DNA of 64,000 nucleotides from contig NZ_CP059734.1 in assembly GCF_000948985.2 (NCBI RefSeq), positions 62,001 through 126,000 of the forward strand, read 5' to 3'. Below the pieces are notes generated by a model. That model did no database searches. It was not told where the DNA came from and saw only the letters and a list, made by a program, of their open reading frames with translations. Positions within the stretch are counted from its first letter, which is position 1. The number at the start of each line of letters is the position of its first letter. The position numbers were made by a program, and so were the translations under genes. Of this stretch, positions 44,524 to 52,585 are shown piece by piece. The stretch comes from Thalassomonas viridans (GTDB lineage: Bacteria; Pseudomonadota; Gammaproteobacteria; Enterobacterales; Alteromonadaceae).

Positions 44524-44625
44524 TTCAATGTAACCGCGAAATTGAACAACCATCAATTGACGCTGACTACAGGAGCACAAGAAGGAGGAAAAAAGTCTCC
44601 TAAATTTGCCTAACTGATTGTTAGA

Positions 44626-45046
44626 ATGAGCCTAAAATCCAGTGATCATAAGTCACTGGATTTTTTTATTTGGCTTAATGCAAATATACCGAAGCGACTG
44701 ACATTGGTTTAGAGCCGGGATTAACAGCGCAGCCAAGGGCAAAACCCCCGACTCGCAGGTAAACCGGAACAATAAAAGCGCCAAGCTGAAAAACGCCGCC
44801 GCCCAGGCAAACGGCATGGAGGAAGGCAAAGGCTGGGTGGAATACGGCCGGGGTGGCCGGGTCACGGATATCTCTGGCAAGGGCCATGTCACTGAGGTAC
44901 ATTATGCCCGGTGGCATACCGAGCCCAGCGGCCCGCCGCTTGAAATCACCGCCGTGGACGAAGGGATGATTGCGGTTGAAATCCCGAACCCTGCGGGGCT
45001 GCTGAAAACGGGTGGGAAGTTTTTAGCCAATAAGGTTATTGGGAAG
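44626..45046 (+). repeat. 421-bp direct repeat, copy 2 (Rhs linker of second type)
   Basis: Second copy of 41898-42318. It includes a terminator hairpin (44635-44645 with 44653-44663, then TTTT) and the linker coding part up to LANKVIGK, after which the sequence enters the HHH-like tip. Confidence 0.93.
44635..44667 (+). terminator. Terminator after the LHH-cassette immunity gene
   Basis: Same hairpin as at 41907-41939 (AAATCCAGTGA with TCACTGGATTT and a T run), carried by the second copy of the 421-bp repeat. Confidence 0.82.
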
Positions 45047-45400
45047 ATAAGAAAGGACGTAAAAGAGTTTGATACAGTGCCTTATCGACCAACAAACTCT
45101 CCTCTGGTAAATCATCATGGTGTCAATGATGTTTGGGCCAAGAATAATATACCTGGATATAAGAGTCGAGCTACTGATAACCCGACTATAGCTTTAGGTG
45201 TGGATGAGCATAAGGCAGCACATTGAGCTGGCAATGATTACTTGAAAGAAGCTACGGGATCTGTCCGAGGCCAAGCTAAAAATCTTTCACCTAGACAAAT
45301 GCACGAGATGGCTGAACGGCAATTCGATGCAGCAAATGTTCCGAGAGGGGCTAGGCAAAAATTCTACAATGAATTTAATCGATATATATACGAAAAATAA
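44816..45400 (+). pseudogene. Orphan Rhs tip with in-frame stop, HHH-like HNH nuclease
   Basis: After the shared linker the frame reads SPLVNHHGVNDVWAKNNIPG, YKSRATDNPTIALGVDEHKA, AH, then TGA at 45224-45226. The same frame continues with AGNDYLKEATGSVRGQAKNL, SPRQMHEMAERQFDAANVPR and GARQKFYNEFNRYIYEK to the TAA at 45398-45400. The pieces together match a widespread Rhs tip that I associate with the HHH-type HNH/Endo VII nucleases. The stop removes the last ~57 residues and should inactivate the tip. A CGA-to-TGA change would explain it. The antidote gene follows 2 bp later and is intact. Confidence 0.78.
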
Positions 45401-45402
45401 TT

Positions 45403-45894
45403 ATGAATTCGTTATTAGAAAAAATTAGAAAGTCGAAGGACTGTATTGTACACCCTCCTTCAGGTTTACCGCTGATTAATGATGGACACACTCTGCCTAA
45501 AGATTTAGTAGATTTTTATAGGGAGTGTGGGGGAATTAAATTTTTTATTAATAGTAATTATGCTATTGAGATCGTAGCTCCTGAGAAATTGATATTATCA
45601 AACCCTGAAATTTTGCCAAAAGGCTGGGAAGCGGATATTCCAGAAGACGATATTTCAAATGACTGGTATATTGTAGCCGAAGCAGGCCCGGAACAAAAAA
45701 TCTCAATCGATCTGAATAAAAATCGTATTGGAAAATGTTATGACAGTTTTTGGGATATACATGCTTCACCTGGCGACTGCCCTATTTTAGCTATTTCGTT
45801 TAGTGAACTATTAAAAAGAATTTTTAACTGTAAAGGTGGGTATTGGTTTTGGTTAGCGGATGAGTTCATTAATCTTGGTGATGCTTATGATTGA
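45403..45894 (+). CDS. SUKH (SMI1/KNR4) immunity protein for the HHH-like tip
   Basis: The 163-residue acidic protein has SUKH features: GLPLINDGHTLPKDLVDFYR, ECGGIKFFINSNYAIEIVAP, DWYIVAEAGPEQKISIDLNK and NRIGKCYDSFWDIH. It starts 2 bp after the end of the broken tip and remains open and full length. Its retention suggests that immunity is still useful although the toxin copy here is dead. Confidence 0.85.
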   Translation: MNSLLEKIRKSKDCIVHPPSGLPLINDGHTLPKDLVDFYRECGGIKFFINSNYAIEIVAPEKLILSNPEILPKGWEADIPEDDISNDWYIVAEAGPEQKISIDLNKNRIGKCYDSFWDIHASPGDCPILAISFSELLKRIFNCKGGYWFWLADEFINLGDAYD

Positions 45895-45902
45895 ACACGG
45901 GG

Positions 45903-46015
45903 CACAAAAAAGGAGGAACGATAAAGAACCTCCTGCATTTGCTTAACTGATCGGTAGTGCCGCTCAGTTAAGTGTTAATGCCCGATAGAATGAGCTTAAA
46001 ATCCAGTGATCATAA
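45903..46015 (+). repeat. Hairpin-rich intercassette repeat, copy 3 (truncated)
   Basis: Matches 41811-41924 closely and ends abruptly inside the terminator hairpin, at the loop CATAAG. The second arm is missing and unrelated sequence follows. This is the right edge of the Rhs cassette array. Confidence 0.85.
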
Positions 46016-46526
46016 GTTCCGACTCTACCAAATTGATATCATGAGTTGTTATATAATGATCGCTTTTAATGCAATCCAATATTACTCTCTGTGATGGAGG
46101 TTTAATCCTTTTACGGCAGGTTACTTTCTGCGCTTTCATACCGAATTTGGATATATAGTCAGCTATTATTTTATCAAACTTAACCTGCTCCTCTTTTGGG
46201 GCTGAATTATAAAGTTTTTCAAATAATTCAATCCATTTTTTATGACCTGATTCTGCTGCTACACCTAGCCAGCCCATACCTATAAGAGTAGATTGTTGCA
46301 CATGTTGTCCCTTGAGGAACATAAAAGCTAAAGCATATTGAGATTCTTTATATCCCCATGAAGCAAGCTCGCTTAATTTTTCAAATGCTTCTTTATAATT
46401 ACCTTTCTGGTACTGAATAATCCCCCACCTTTCTTGCTGAGCAATAATATTCTTATCTTTAGGTATCTTTTCTGCGTGAACATTTAAACTTAGAAATAAA
46501 AGTGAAATCAGTAACTTCTTTAGCAT
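45996..46526 (-). CDS. Secreted Sel1-like repeat protein
   Basis: From the ATG at 46526 (GGAAG seven bases before) the 176-residue protein starts with a clear signal peptide (LKKLLISLLFLSLNVHA). Sel1/TPR-like helices follow (QYQKGNYKEAFEKLSELASW, GYKESQYALAFMFLKGQHV, IGMGWLGVAAESGHKKWIEL). The C-terminal part contains two Cys. The last codons (ELMITGF) are read from the antisense of the truncated intercassette repeat, so the original C-terminus may have been replaced when the array arrived. Function unknown; Sel1 proteins mediate protein contacts. Confidence 0.75.
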   Translation of the reverse strand: MLKKLLISLLFLSLNVHAEKIPKDKNIIAQQERWGIIQYQKGNYKEAFEKLSELASWGYKESQYALAFMFLKGQHVQQSTLIGMGWLGVAAESGHKKWIELFEKLYNSAPKEEQVKFDKIIADYISKFGMKAQKVTCRKRIKPPSQRVILDCIKSDHYITTHDINLVESELMITGF

Positions 46527-46973
46527 AATTCTTCCATGATGATTAAGTAGCCTAACCCCCAATACTGTGGGCAATTGAAGCGAAGCATAAAATGCTCCGC
46601 GGGTGATTCTTGTTAGGTATTTTATACCTTAACGATAAATAAAGTCCTCCAACTACCCTGGCTGGCAAATCAGAAAAAACGGGTCTAATTTAAGTTAGTT
46701 ACCGCTCTTTTGCCGCAGTGCGCGTGAGCCGGATTACATAGACTACGCCACTATTTTTATTCACAGGTAATCCTCCCCACTTTTAACCGATGTTATATGT
46801 AGAATTTTTTGTAACTAAAACGGACAATACAGAGCTGATCTGTTTTTTCTATACTTGCCATACGGTTATCCATACTATGCTCTATTAGTAGGGTTAATAG
46901 GGGCTGAAATAAAGGGAAATATTGCCCGTAAGTTTCCACAGATAATGGCAGCAATAATAATCGGAAAACAACA
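46527..46973. other. Intergenic region without recognised features
   Basis: These 447 bp between the Sel1-like gene and the FAD monooxygenase gene hold no convincing frame, hairpin or RNA. The minus-strand frame over 46793-47059 overlaps the monooxygenase start and is a shadow. Confidence 0.5.
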
Positions 46974-48116
46974 ATGAAAATACTAATAGTCGGCGCAGGA
47001 ATCGCGGGTTTGTCGTTAGCACGCCTGCTGAAAAAGCTGGGGATAGATTTTACCATCATAGAAAAAAAGCCCGCCGCCAGTACTGTGGGTGCTGGTATTG
47101 CCCTGCCCTTTAATGCCTTAAGGGCGCTAAAGGAAATCGGTGTTTATGACGAGGTTATGGCGCATGCCCACCAGGTACGGGAAATACTTTATACCACGGC
47201 ACAGGGCAAGCTGCTGGCGCAGGCCGATTTAACCGCCGCTCCTTTTCAGCAGGATCAATTTATAGCCCTGAAAAGAAAAGCACTGCAGGATGTGTTATTG
47301 GCGGGATTAGAAGATGAAATTCTTTATGCCACTGAACTGACAGCCGTTACTAACCGGCCTCACGGGGTTGAGGTTGAGAGCAATAATGGCAAGGCCGACG
47401 GCAGATATGATCTGGTGGTTGCCGCAGACGGCATTAATTCTGCCCTCAGGGCCGGGCAATATCCGGATACGGAAACCCTTTACCGTCACCAATTACCCGG
47501 CTGGCGTTTTGTAATTAAGCTGGAGAAACATCAGTTGCAGCCGATTTATATGCTGGGCAATAGCGATTTGTTTATGGCTTATCCGCTAAGTGAAGATGAG
47601 CTTTACTGCTATGCCCATATTCATGAAGACAATGCCAGGTACGACCCGGGCGTTGATGCCAGGAAAAACCTGAAAAATATCTTTGCGGATTACGGCGACC
47701 CGGTAAAGCAGATTTTGCCATTGCTTGATGAGGTTGAAGTGATCAGTGGCGAGTTGAAGTCTGTGACTCAGGCCCGTTTTTACCACGAGCGTATTGCTTT
47801 TATCGGTGATGCCGCCAACGCCTGTTCGCCGTTGTTGCAGCAGGGAGCAGCTGCCGCGTTTGAAGACGCCATCTGTTTGGCGCAGTTTTTGGGGAATAAT
47901 GATATCGACCAGGCGCTGGTGCGATATAAACAGGCGCGCCAAAGCCGTATCGAGTGGATCATCAACTATTCGGATAAACCTTTAGCCAGTGTCGGGAAAA
48001 TGGAAAAAGCCTTGCCGCGCTTTATCCGCAATACCGTTATCCGTTTGCTCGGGCCTTTAAATGTTTTCGGCTGGAAGAAGCTGGCGACCAAGAGCGAACT
48101 GGCCAATAAGCGTTAG
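46974..48116 (+). CDS. FAD-dependent monooxygenase (PHBH/UbiH fold)
   Basis: The 380-residue flavoprotein has the FAD-binding GAGIAGLSLARLLKKLGIDF at the start, the DG motif DLVVAADGINSALRAG and the GD motif RIAFIGDAANACSPLLQQGA. This is the class A aromatic-ring hydroxylase fold. Substrate is unknown; relatives hydroxylate salicylate, hydroxybenzoate or urate-like compounds. No membrane segment is present. A bidirectional terminator follows. Confidence 0.88.
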   Translation: MKILIVGAGIAGLSLARLLKKLGIDFTIIEKKPAASTVGAGIALPFNALRALKEIGVYDEVMAHAHQVREILYTTAQGKLLAQADLTAAPFQQDQFIALKRKALQDVLLAGLEDEILYATELTAVTNRPHGVEVESNNGKADGRYDLVVAADGINSALRAGQYPDTETLYRHQLPGWRFVIKLEKHQLQPIYMLGNSDLFMAYPLSEDELYCYAHIHEDNARYDPGVDARKNLKNIFADYGDPVKQILPLLDEVEVISGELKSVTQARFYHERIAFIGDAANACSPLLQQGAAAAFEDAICLAQFLGNNDIDQALVRYKQARQSRIEWIINYSDKPLASVGKMEKALPRFIRNTVIRLLGPLNVFGWKKLATKSELANKR

Positions 48117-48130
48117 CAAGAGCAGGTTTT

Positions 48131-48157
48131 AACAGCAGTTTACAATAAACTGCTGTT
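48131..48157. terminator. Bidirectional terminator-like hairpin
   Basis: AACAGCAGTTTA (48131-48142) and TAAACTGCTGTT (48146-48157) form a perfect 12-bp stem with a 3-base loop between two convergent genes. T content after the stem is modest on both sides. Confidence 0.7.
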
Positions 48158-48170
48158 GCCTGTTGTTGTG

Positions 48171-49151
48171 CTATTGGCTGATCCATCTTGCCATATTGCT
48201 GAGGGCTTTTTGCCAGCTGCTCATGGGGGCAAGAATAAAGTTATTCATGATTATTTTTGTCGGCTGCTCCGTTTTATTCAGCGCTTGATGTAATGCGCTT
48301 AAGTCTTGTGGTTGCAATGGCAATGGGGCTTCATTGGGCTGGTAAGTTGTTCCTATGGGGTAATATTCGCCCGCCTTGTCTTTCATTTCGATATGCGCCC
48401 CCAATATGGCGCTGACTTCATGGTTTTGGCTGAATGCAGTTAAACGGGCGATGCTTTTTTTATAATCTTGCCAGTGCTTAACATACAAATAGCCGGGGTA
48501 GAAGGTGTCGCCGGTCAGTAGCCATTTGGTTTTTGGATCGTACAGGGTGATCGCTTCTTCCTGGTGCCCGGGAGTTGGAATAACTGTGACTGTCCGTTCC
48601 CCCAGCTCAATGCTTGCCTGGCCGTCGGGCCAGCGGTTGAAGTTGAAGAACTCGGACATGGCGGCAAAATTGGGCTCGATTAAAGTAACATTTGCTTTGC
48701 CCCGGAACTGTACGTCACCGCTGTAATGGTCGCTGTGGTTGTGGGAGTGGATAACCAGGATTTCCCTGCCGGTTTTGCCGTCCAGTGCCGACTGCTTTTG
48801 TATTAACTCCTGCACGGTATCATACAGGGGGAACTCCTGGCCGCTTTTGGTGGCGCCGGTATCCAGCACCAGCACTTTTTCCTGCCCGAATAACACATAG
48901 ATGAACGGGGCTTCAAAACTCAGGCATTTATTTTGACGCAGAATATAACTTGCAGCATCGTAACGAAAAACGTCAAGTGCGGGGCCGGAATCTGCCTGGC
49001 AGTCGGCAGAGCCGTGAAGCCATTTTTTCTGCTGCAAGGACGAAGGGGCAATCCGGGGAGGTTCGGCGTTGCTGGCTCTGGCATCGAGTGTCTGGCTGGA
49101 ACTGCAACCTGACGATATAAGGATTAAGCCTGCCAATAATACTTGTTTCAT
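48171..49151 (-). CDS. Metallo-beta-lactamase-fold lipoprotein hydrolase
   Basis: The 326-residue protein starts with a lipoprotein signal (LLAGLILISSGCSSS) with Cys at about residue 16. The metal motif HSHNHSDHYSGD (HxHxDH variant), the loop VIPTPGHQEEAITLYD and LLTGDTFYPG are all present. It is an MBL-fold hydrolase anchored in the envelope. Whether it acts on beta-lactams, lactones or other esters cannot be told; it lacks close B3 signature spacing by eye. The ATG at 49151 follows GGAGAA; the longer frame is rejected. Confidence 0.88.
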   Translation of the reverse strand: MKQVLLAGLILISSGCSSSQTLDARASNAEPPRIAPSSLQQKKWLHGSADCQADSGPALDVFRYDAASYILRQNKCLSFEAPFIYVLFGQEKVLVLDTGATKSGQEFPLYDTVQELIQKQSALDGKTGREILVIHSHNHSDHYSGDVQFRGKANVTLIEPNFAAMSEFFNFNRWPDGQASIELGERTVTVIPTPGHQEEAITLYDPKTKWLLTGDTFYPGYLYVKHWQDYKKSIARLTAFSQNHEVSAILGAHIEMKDKAGEYYPIGTTYQPNEAPLPLQPQDLSALHQALNKTEQPTKIIMNNFILAPMSSWQKALSNMARWISQ

Positions 49152-49409
49152 AAATTCTCCCCAGTTACGGATTTGCGATCGCCACGCCTGGCTGTTCTTC
49201 GTTATTAATCCTGCCCAGCTTATCATGTTAATGGCCCGTGCGCCCGTGACTTAAAATTAGCGTGGGCTTACTTTATTCGATACTGCGTTATTGTTTATAA
49301 AAACTGAACTCTGATATCGATAAATGGCTATATTTCTCAGATAAAAGTCAGGCTAGACTCGAATAACAAACCCCTTGTTCTCTTATTTACCCGCGTTGAA
49401 GAGGAATTT

Positions 49410-50285
49410 ATGAAGCTTGCTAATCATAGTTTACGTACCGCCGACGTTCATAAGTCGCTGGCGTTTTATCAGTTAACCCTGGGGATGAAGCTGGTAGGGC
49501 AACAGCTGGACGGTGAGAGGCAAAGTTACTTTTTGGCGTTTGACTCCGAAGAAGCCGCGACTCTGGAAATCGTCTTTGAACCTGGTGTGCCCCTGTCGGT
49601 CAGCCCGCAGCCGAGCCGGACTGAGGGTTACTGGAAGTTCGCTATTTCGGTGCCGGATTTGGCACTGGCCAGGCAAAACATTATCGATAAAGGCACCCCG
49701 GTGGGGGAATGTACGCTGGTGCCCGGTGTTGCTTTTCTCTGTCATTTGCAGGATCCCGATGGTTACTGTATCGAGCTTATACAGCATCATCTCGACCATG
49801 TTGTGCCTGCCGAAGATAACCGGCAATACCTGCTCGGCACTAAGCCGAGTTTTAACCTGTCGACCCTGAGGGTAAAAAATATTGATGCCAGTCTGGCATT
49901 TTACACGGCACTTGGTATGACATTGGTTTCAAAACTGCACGTTGGTGCACGTAATATGACGCTGTATTTTTTAGCGCCGCCGGATACACAGCCTGCCTCG
50001 CCGCAGTTGGACGCGGTAGAAAATTGTGACTGGATGTGGCAGCGGCCCTATACCTTGCTGGAGTTGCAACATATCCATGGCACCGAAATCCGGGATGACT
50101 TTCACTACCATACAGGTATTACCGGCGGCTTTTTGGGGCTGGACTTTGAAGTTGGTGATCTGTCCTTGGCAGAGCAGTATGCAGATAAAAAAAGTACCGA
50201 CATATATACGCCGTCGGGAAAAAAATCAGGCATTACTTTATATGATCCTGACGGCTACCGCCTTCGCTGTTATCTGGATACATAA
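49410..50285 (+). CDS. Two-domain VOC (glyoxalase/bleomycin-resistance fold) protein
   Basis: The 291-residue protein contains two VOC modules. The first (residues 1-130) has ANHSLRTADVHKSLAFYQLT and LQDPDGYCIELIQHH. The second (about 150-290) has LSTLRVKNIDASLAFYTALG and LYDPDGYRLRCYLDT. His/Glu metal ligands of glyoxalase I are retained in the first module (H6, E in CIELIQ). A lactoylglutathione lyase-like or dioxygenase-like role is possible. GAGGAA precedes the ATG. Confidence 0.82.
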   Translation: MKLANHSLRTADVHKSLAFYQLTLGMKLVGQQLDGERQSYFLAFDSEEAATLEIVFEPGVPLSVSPQPSRTEGYWKFAISVPDLALARQNIIDKGTPVGECTLVPGVAFLCHLQDPDGYCIELIQHHLDHVVPAEDNRQYLLGTKPSFNLSTLRVKNIDASLAFYTALGMTLVSKLHVGARNMTLYFLAPPDTQPASPQLDAVENCDWMWQRPYTLLELQHIHGTEIRDDFHYHTGITGGFLGLDFEVGDLSLAEQYADKKSTDIYTPSGKKSGITLYDPDGYRLRCYLDT

Positions 50286-50365
50286 TATGAGTGAGCCGGG
50301 CATTTGCCGCAGTTATCAGCCAAATGCCCGAGTGCGAAGTTGAGGCGGTTTTGATTAAGGTGTGA

Positions 50366-50806
50366 TCAGGAGTTTTTTGGCTGCAAAAAGGCTTTCAGGC
50401 TTTCTTGAATAAAATAGCGCCATCCGGCGACACCGTTTTCCCGGCTGAAAATGTCATCCCCCTGAATAGTTTCATGTCCGGTATGTGTGAATGTTAATTT
50501 AGTAATGCCCTCTTCCTCAGAGAGTTCCCAGCTAACAGCTGAATCCCCCGGGTAGCCGCCGTATCGCCACTGGTAGACAAGGCGCAGCTGCGGTACAACC
50601 TCGGTTACTTTCCACATATGTAGGTAGTTCTTTCCTTCACACGGCACGTTAAATTCAGTTTCAAAACCTACTTCGGGTGTAAACTCGGTTATTGTTTCGA
50701 AGAACCATTGCTGCATTTGTTGCTTGTCGGTAATGGCCTGCCAGACGACAGTAACCGGGGCATTGAAAGTTTGTTCTACAACGATAGGTTTAGCATCTAT
50801 TGGCAT
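50366..50806 (-). CDS. SRPBCC/AHSA1-domain protein
   Basis: From the ATG at 50806 (AGGAG upstream) this is a 146-residue START-like protein. The Activator-of-Hsp90 pattern is visible in IVVEQTFNAPVTVVWQAITD, KQQMQQWFFETITEFTPEVG and GVAGWRYFIQESLKAFL. Such proteins bind hydrophobic ligands and their roles vary. It is convergent with the VOC gene and has no informative partner. Confidence 0.85.
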   Translation of the reverse strand: MPIDAKPIVVEQTFNAPVTVVWQAITDKQQMQQWFFETITEFTPEVGFETEFNVPCEGKNYLHMWKVTEVVPQLRLVYQWRYGGYPGDSAVSWELSEEEGITKLTFTHTGHETIQGDDIFSRENGVAGWRYFIQESLKAFLQPKNS

Positions 50807-51067
50807 GGTTTTAACTCTCCTGAATAACGTATCCTTGCTCACTAGCTTACCATGGTAGTGTATTAAGTGCTTACTCGCCAGAAGATAAAGTTCCAGGCCG
50901 AATAACCGGGAAACATTTCTGTTTTGTATAGTTAGTTTATTGAAAAGCAGTAAATTTATTGTCGGATTATTACTTGAATTAATTTCTGCAAGATGTAAAT
51001 CTTGTTGTGGTATTCAATAAACCAATCCCGTTGAGTTAATAAAAATCGTCAGAAAGGACTCAGAACC

Positions 51068-52078
51068 ATGCCGGATCCGGATAAGCTCGCAATTTTAGAA
51101 AATAAATTGCAATCGCTGCATGAAAAAGTCACTTTGCTTGAAGAGAAAAATGTACAACTGGAAAGTGAGCTGGAAAAAGCAAAAGCGATTGAAAAAGAAC
51201 TCACTAACAGGTTTGAGAAAACCCATCTGCTTAAGGACGATCTCACCTTATCTCCCGGCGCTAAAGCCGTGTTCTCGGAAGCGATACAAAACCGGATTAT
51301 TATCTGGACGTCGATTATCGGTGCCGTCAGTTTACTGGGCGGCGGGGTTTATCTGCAAACTTCGGTAAAAAATGCTGTCGACGGTGAAGTAAAAACTCAT
51401 AAAGAAGAAATTGCCAAACCTATAGAAGATTTTTATATGAGTAAACTAAAAGATTTTGACAGTGAACTTGACCGAAACAGGCTGAAGATAGCCGCAGGGC
51501 TAAATAAAATTAATGAAACATTGGCAAGGGCTTCCATACTGCAGCAAGAAATGGATGAACTTGATACAGAAACCAAGCAGCAAGTGAATGCTGCCCAGGA
51601 ACGCTTTAGTGAGGCGATAAATGAAGCCCTTGAGGAAGTTCGGGAGCAAAAAGACGATGTGATTCTGGAATCAAAAAATATTGCCGAGAACCTGGCCCAG
51701 GAAATTCTAAAAGAGAAAAATGGCAAGGAAAATAAGCTTAAAAAAGCGCTGTTAGATGCCTTGAACCAAAATACCACAGACGAAATAACCTGGTTAGCGC
51801 AAGGCAGCCAGTGGGAATTGTTGACACAACCTGTTGCTGAATTTGACCCCATCTGTGATTACCGCGCAAAAGTCACCTACAAAAACAACATCTACTCTTA
51901 CAATGTTTCGTCGATTAGGAAACAGATGTTAACCTTCCAATTTGAAGGAGACAGGTATTATAGAATTAATGCCTTTAATGTTACCCCTGAGCTGAAAATA
52001 AACGAATGGCGAGGCGGAACCCCCCGCCCGGATTTATTCCCCAAAATATATCAAAGGTGTTTAAAGCCAAAGGCTTAA
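51068..52078 (+). CDS. Coiled-coil protein with one membrane helix, unknown function
   Basis: The 336 residues show an N-terminal coiled coil (residues 5-55: LENKLQSLHEKVTLLEEKNV), one transmembrane helix at about 77-97 (IIIWTSIIGAVSLLGGGVYL), a long second coiled coil (about 110-225) and a globular C-terminal domain of ~90 residues with WLAQGSQWELLTQPVAEFDP. No family is recognised. It resembles a membrane-anchored spacer protein. It lies upstream of the LodA group on the same strand but 135 bp away. AAAGGA precedes the ATG. Confidence 0.6.
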   Translation: MPDPDKLAILENKLQSLHEKVTLLEEKNVQLESELEKAKAIEKELTNRFEKTHLLKDDLTLSPGAKAVFSEAIQNRIIIWTSIIGAVSLLGGGVYLQTSVKNAVDGEVKTHKEEIAKPIEDFYMSKLKDFDSELDRNRLKIAAGLNKINETLARASILQQEMDELDTETKQQVNAAQERFSEAINEALEEVREQKDDVILESKNIAENLAQEILKEKNGKENKLKKALLDALNQNTTDEITWLAQGSQWELLTQPVAEFDPICDYRAKVTYKNNIYSYNVSSIRKQMLTFQFEGDRYYRINAFNVTPELKINEWRGGTPRPDLFPKIYQRCLKPKA

Positions 52079-52213
52079 CGGCGAAGATAGAGACAGCCAC
52101 AGACAACTTTTGAACGGAAAATCCAGTTATTGGCGGCTTGGCATTGCATTTCGGCGATGTTGGACGTAAGTTATTGGCCTGACATGATAATTAGAATAAA
52201 AGGAGCCCAGCTT

Positions 52214-52564
52214 ATGCCAGAAAACAATGTTCAGTCCCTGATGGATAAAATCGTCGGCGCCGTGGATGACTTTGCCACTATTACCGTTAATTCCTATACC
52301 GGCAACATCAGCGGCACAGTCAAGGATGAAGCCAAGGGCAAAATTGATTTTAAGAAACTGTTTGCCGAGTCGGACAAAGAAGGCAGCACCTTAAAGCTGG
52401 TGATGAGCTCGGAATACAGCCTGGACGGCGACGCCAATTTATACCGGGATAATTCGCAAGAGCTGAGCCCGGAAATCAAAGCGGCCCATGATGAAGCGGT
52501 GCAGACCGCCAGGGAAATGAAAGCAGACTTGATTAAGCTCATTTTTGAAGCCGTAAAAAATTAA
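52214..52564 (+). CDS. Small soluble protein of unknown function
   Basis: The 116-residue protein (MPENNVQSLMDKIVGAVDDF at its start) is acidic, predicted mixed alpha/beta, with a central SGTVKDEAKGKIDFKKLFAE and a C-terminal amphipathic helix. AGGAG stands seven bases before the ATG at 52214; the longer frame from 52130 has no ribosome site. It is followed after 21 bp by a peptidoglycan-binding-like gene and likely shares its transcript. No homologous family is recognised. Confidence 0.55.
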   Translation: MPENNVQSLMDKIVGAVDDFATITVNSYTGNISGTVKDEAKGKIDFKKLFAESDKEGSTLKLVMSSEYSLDGDANLYRDNSQELSPEIKAAHDEAVQTAREMKADLIKLIFEAVKN

Positions 52565-52585
52565 CGGCCAGCCCGGATTAAGTCT

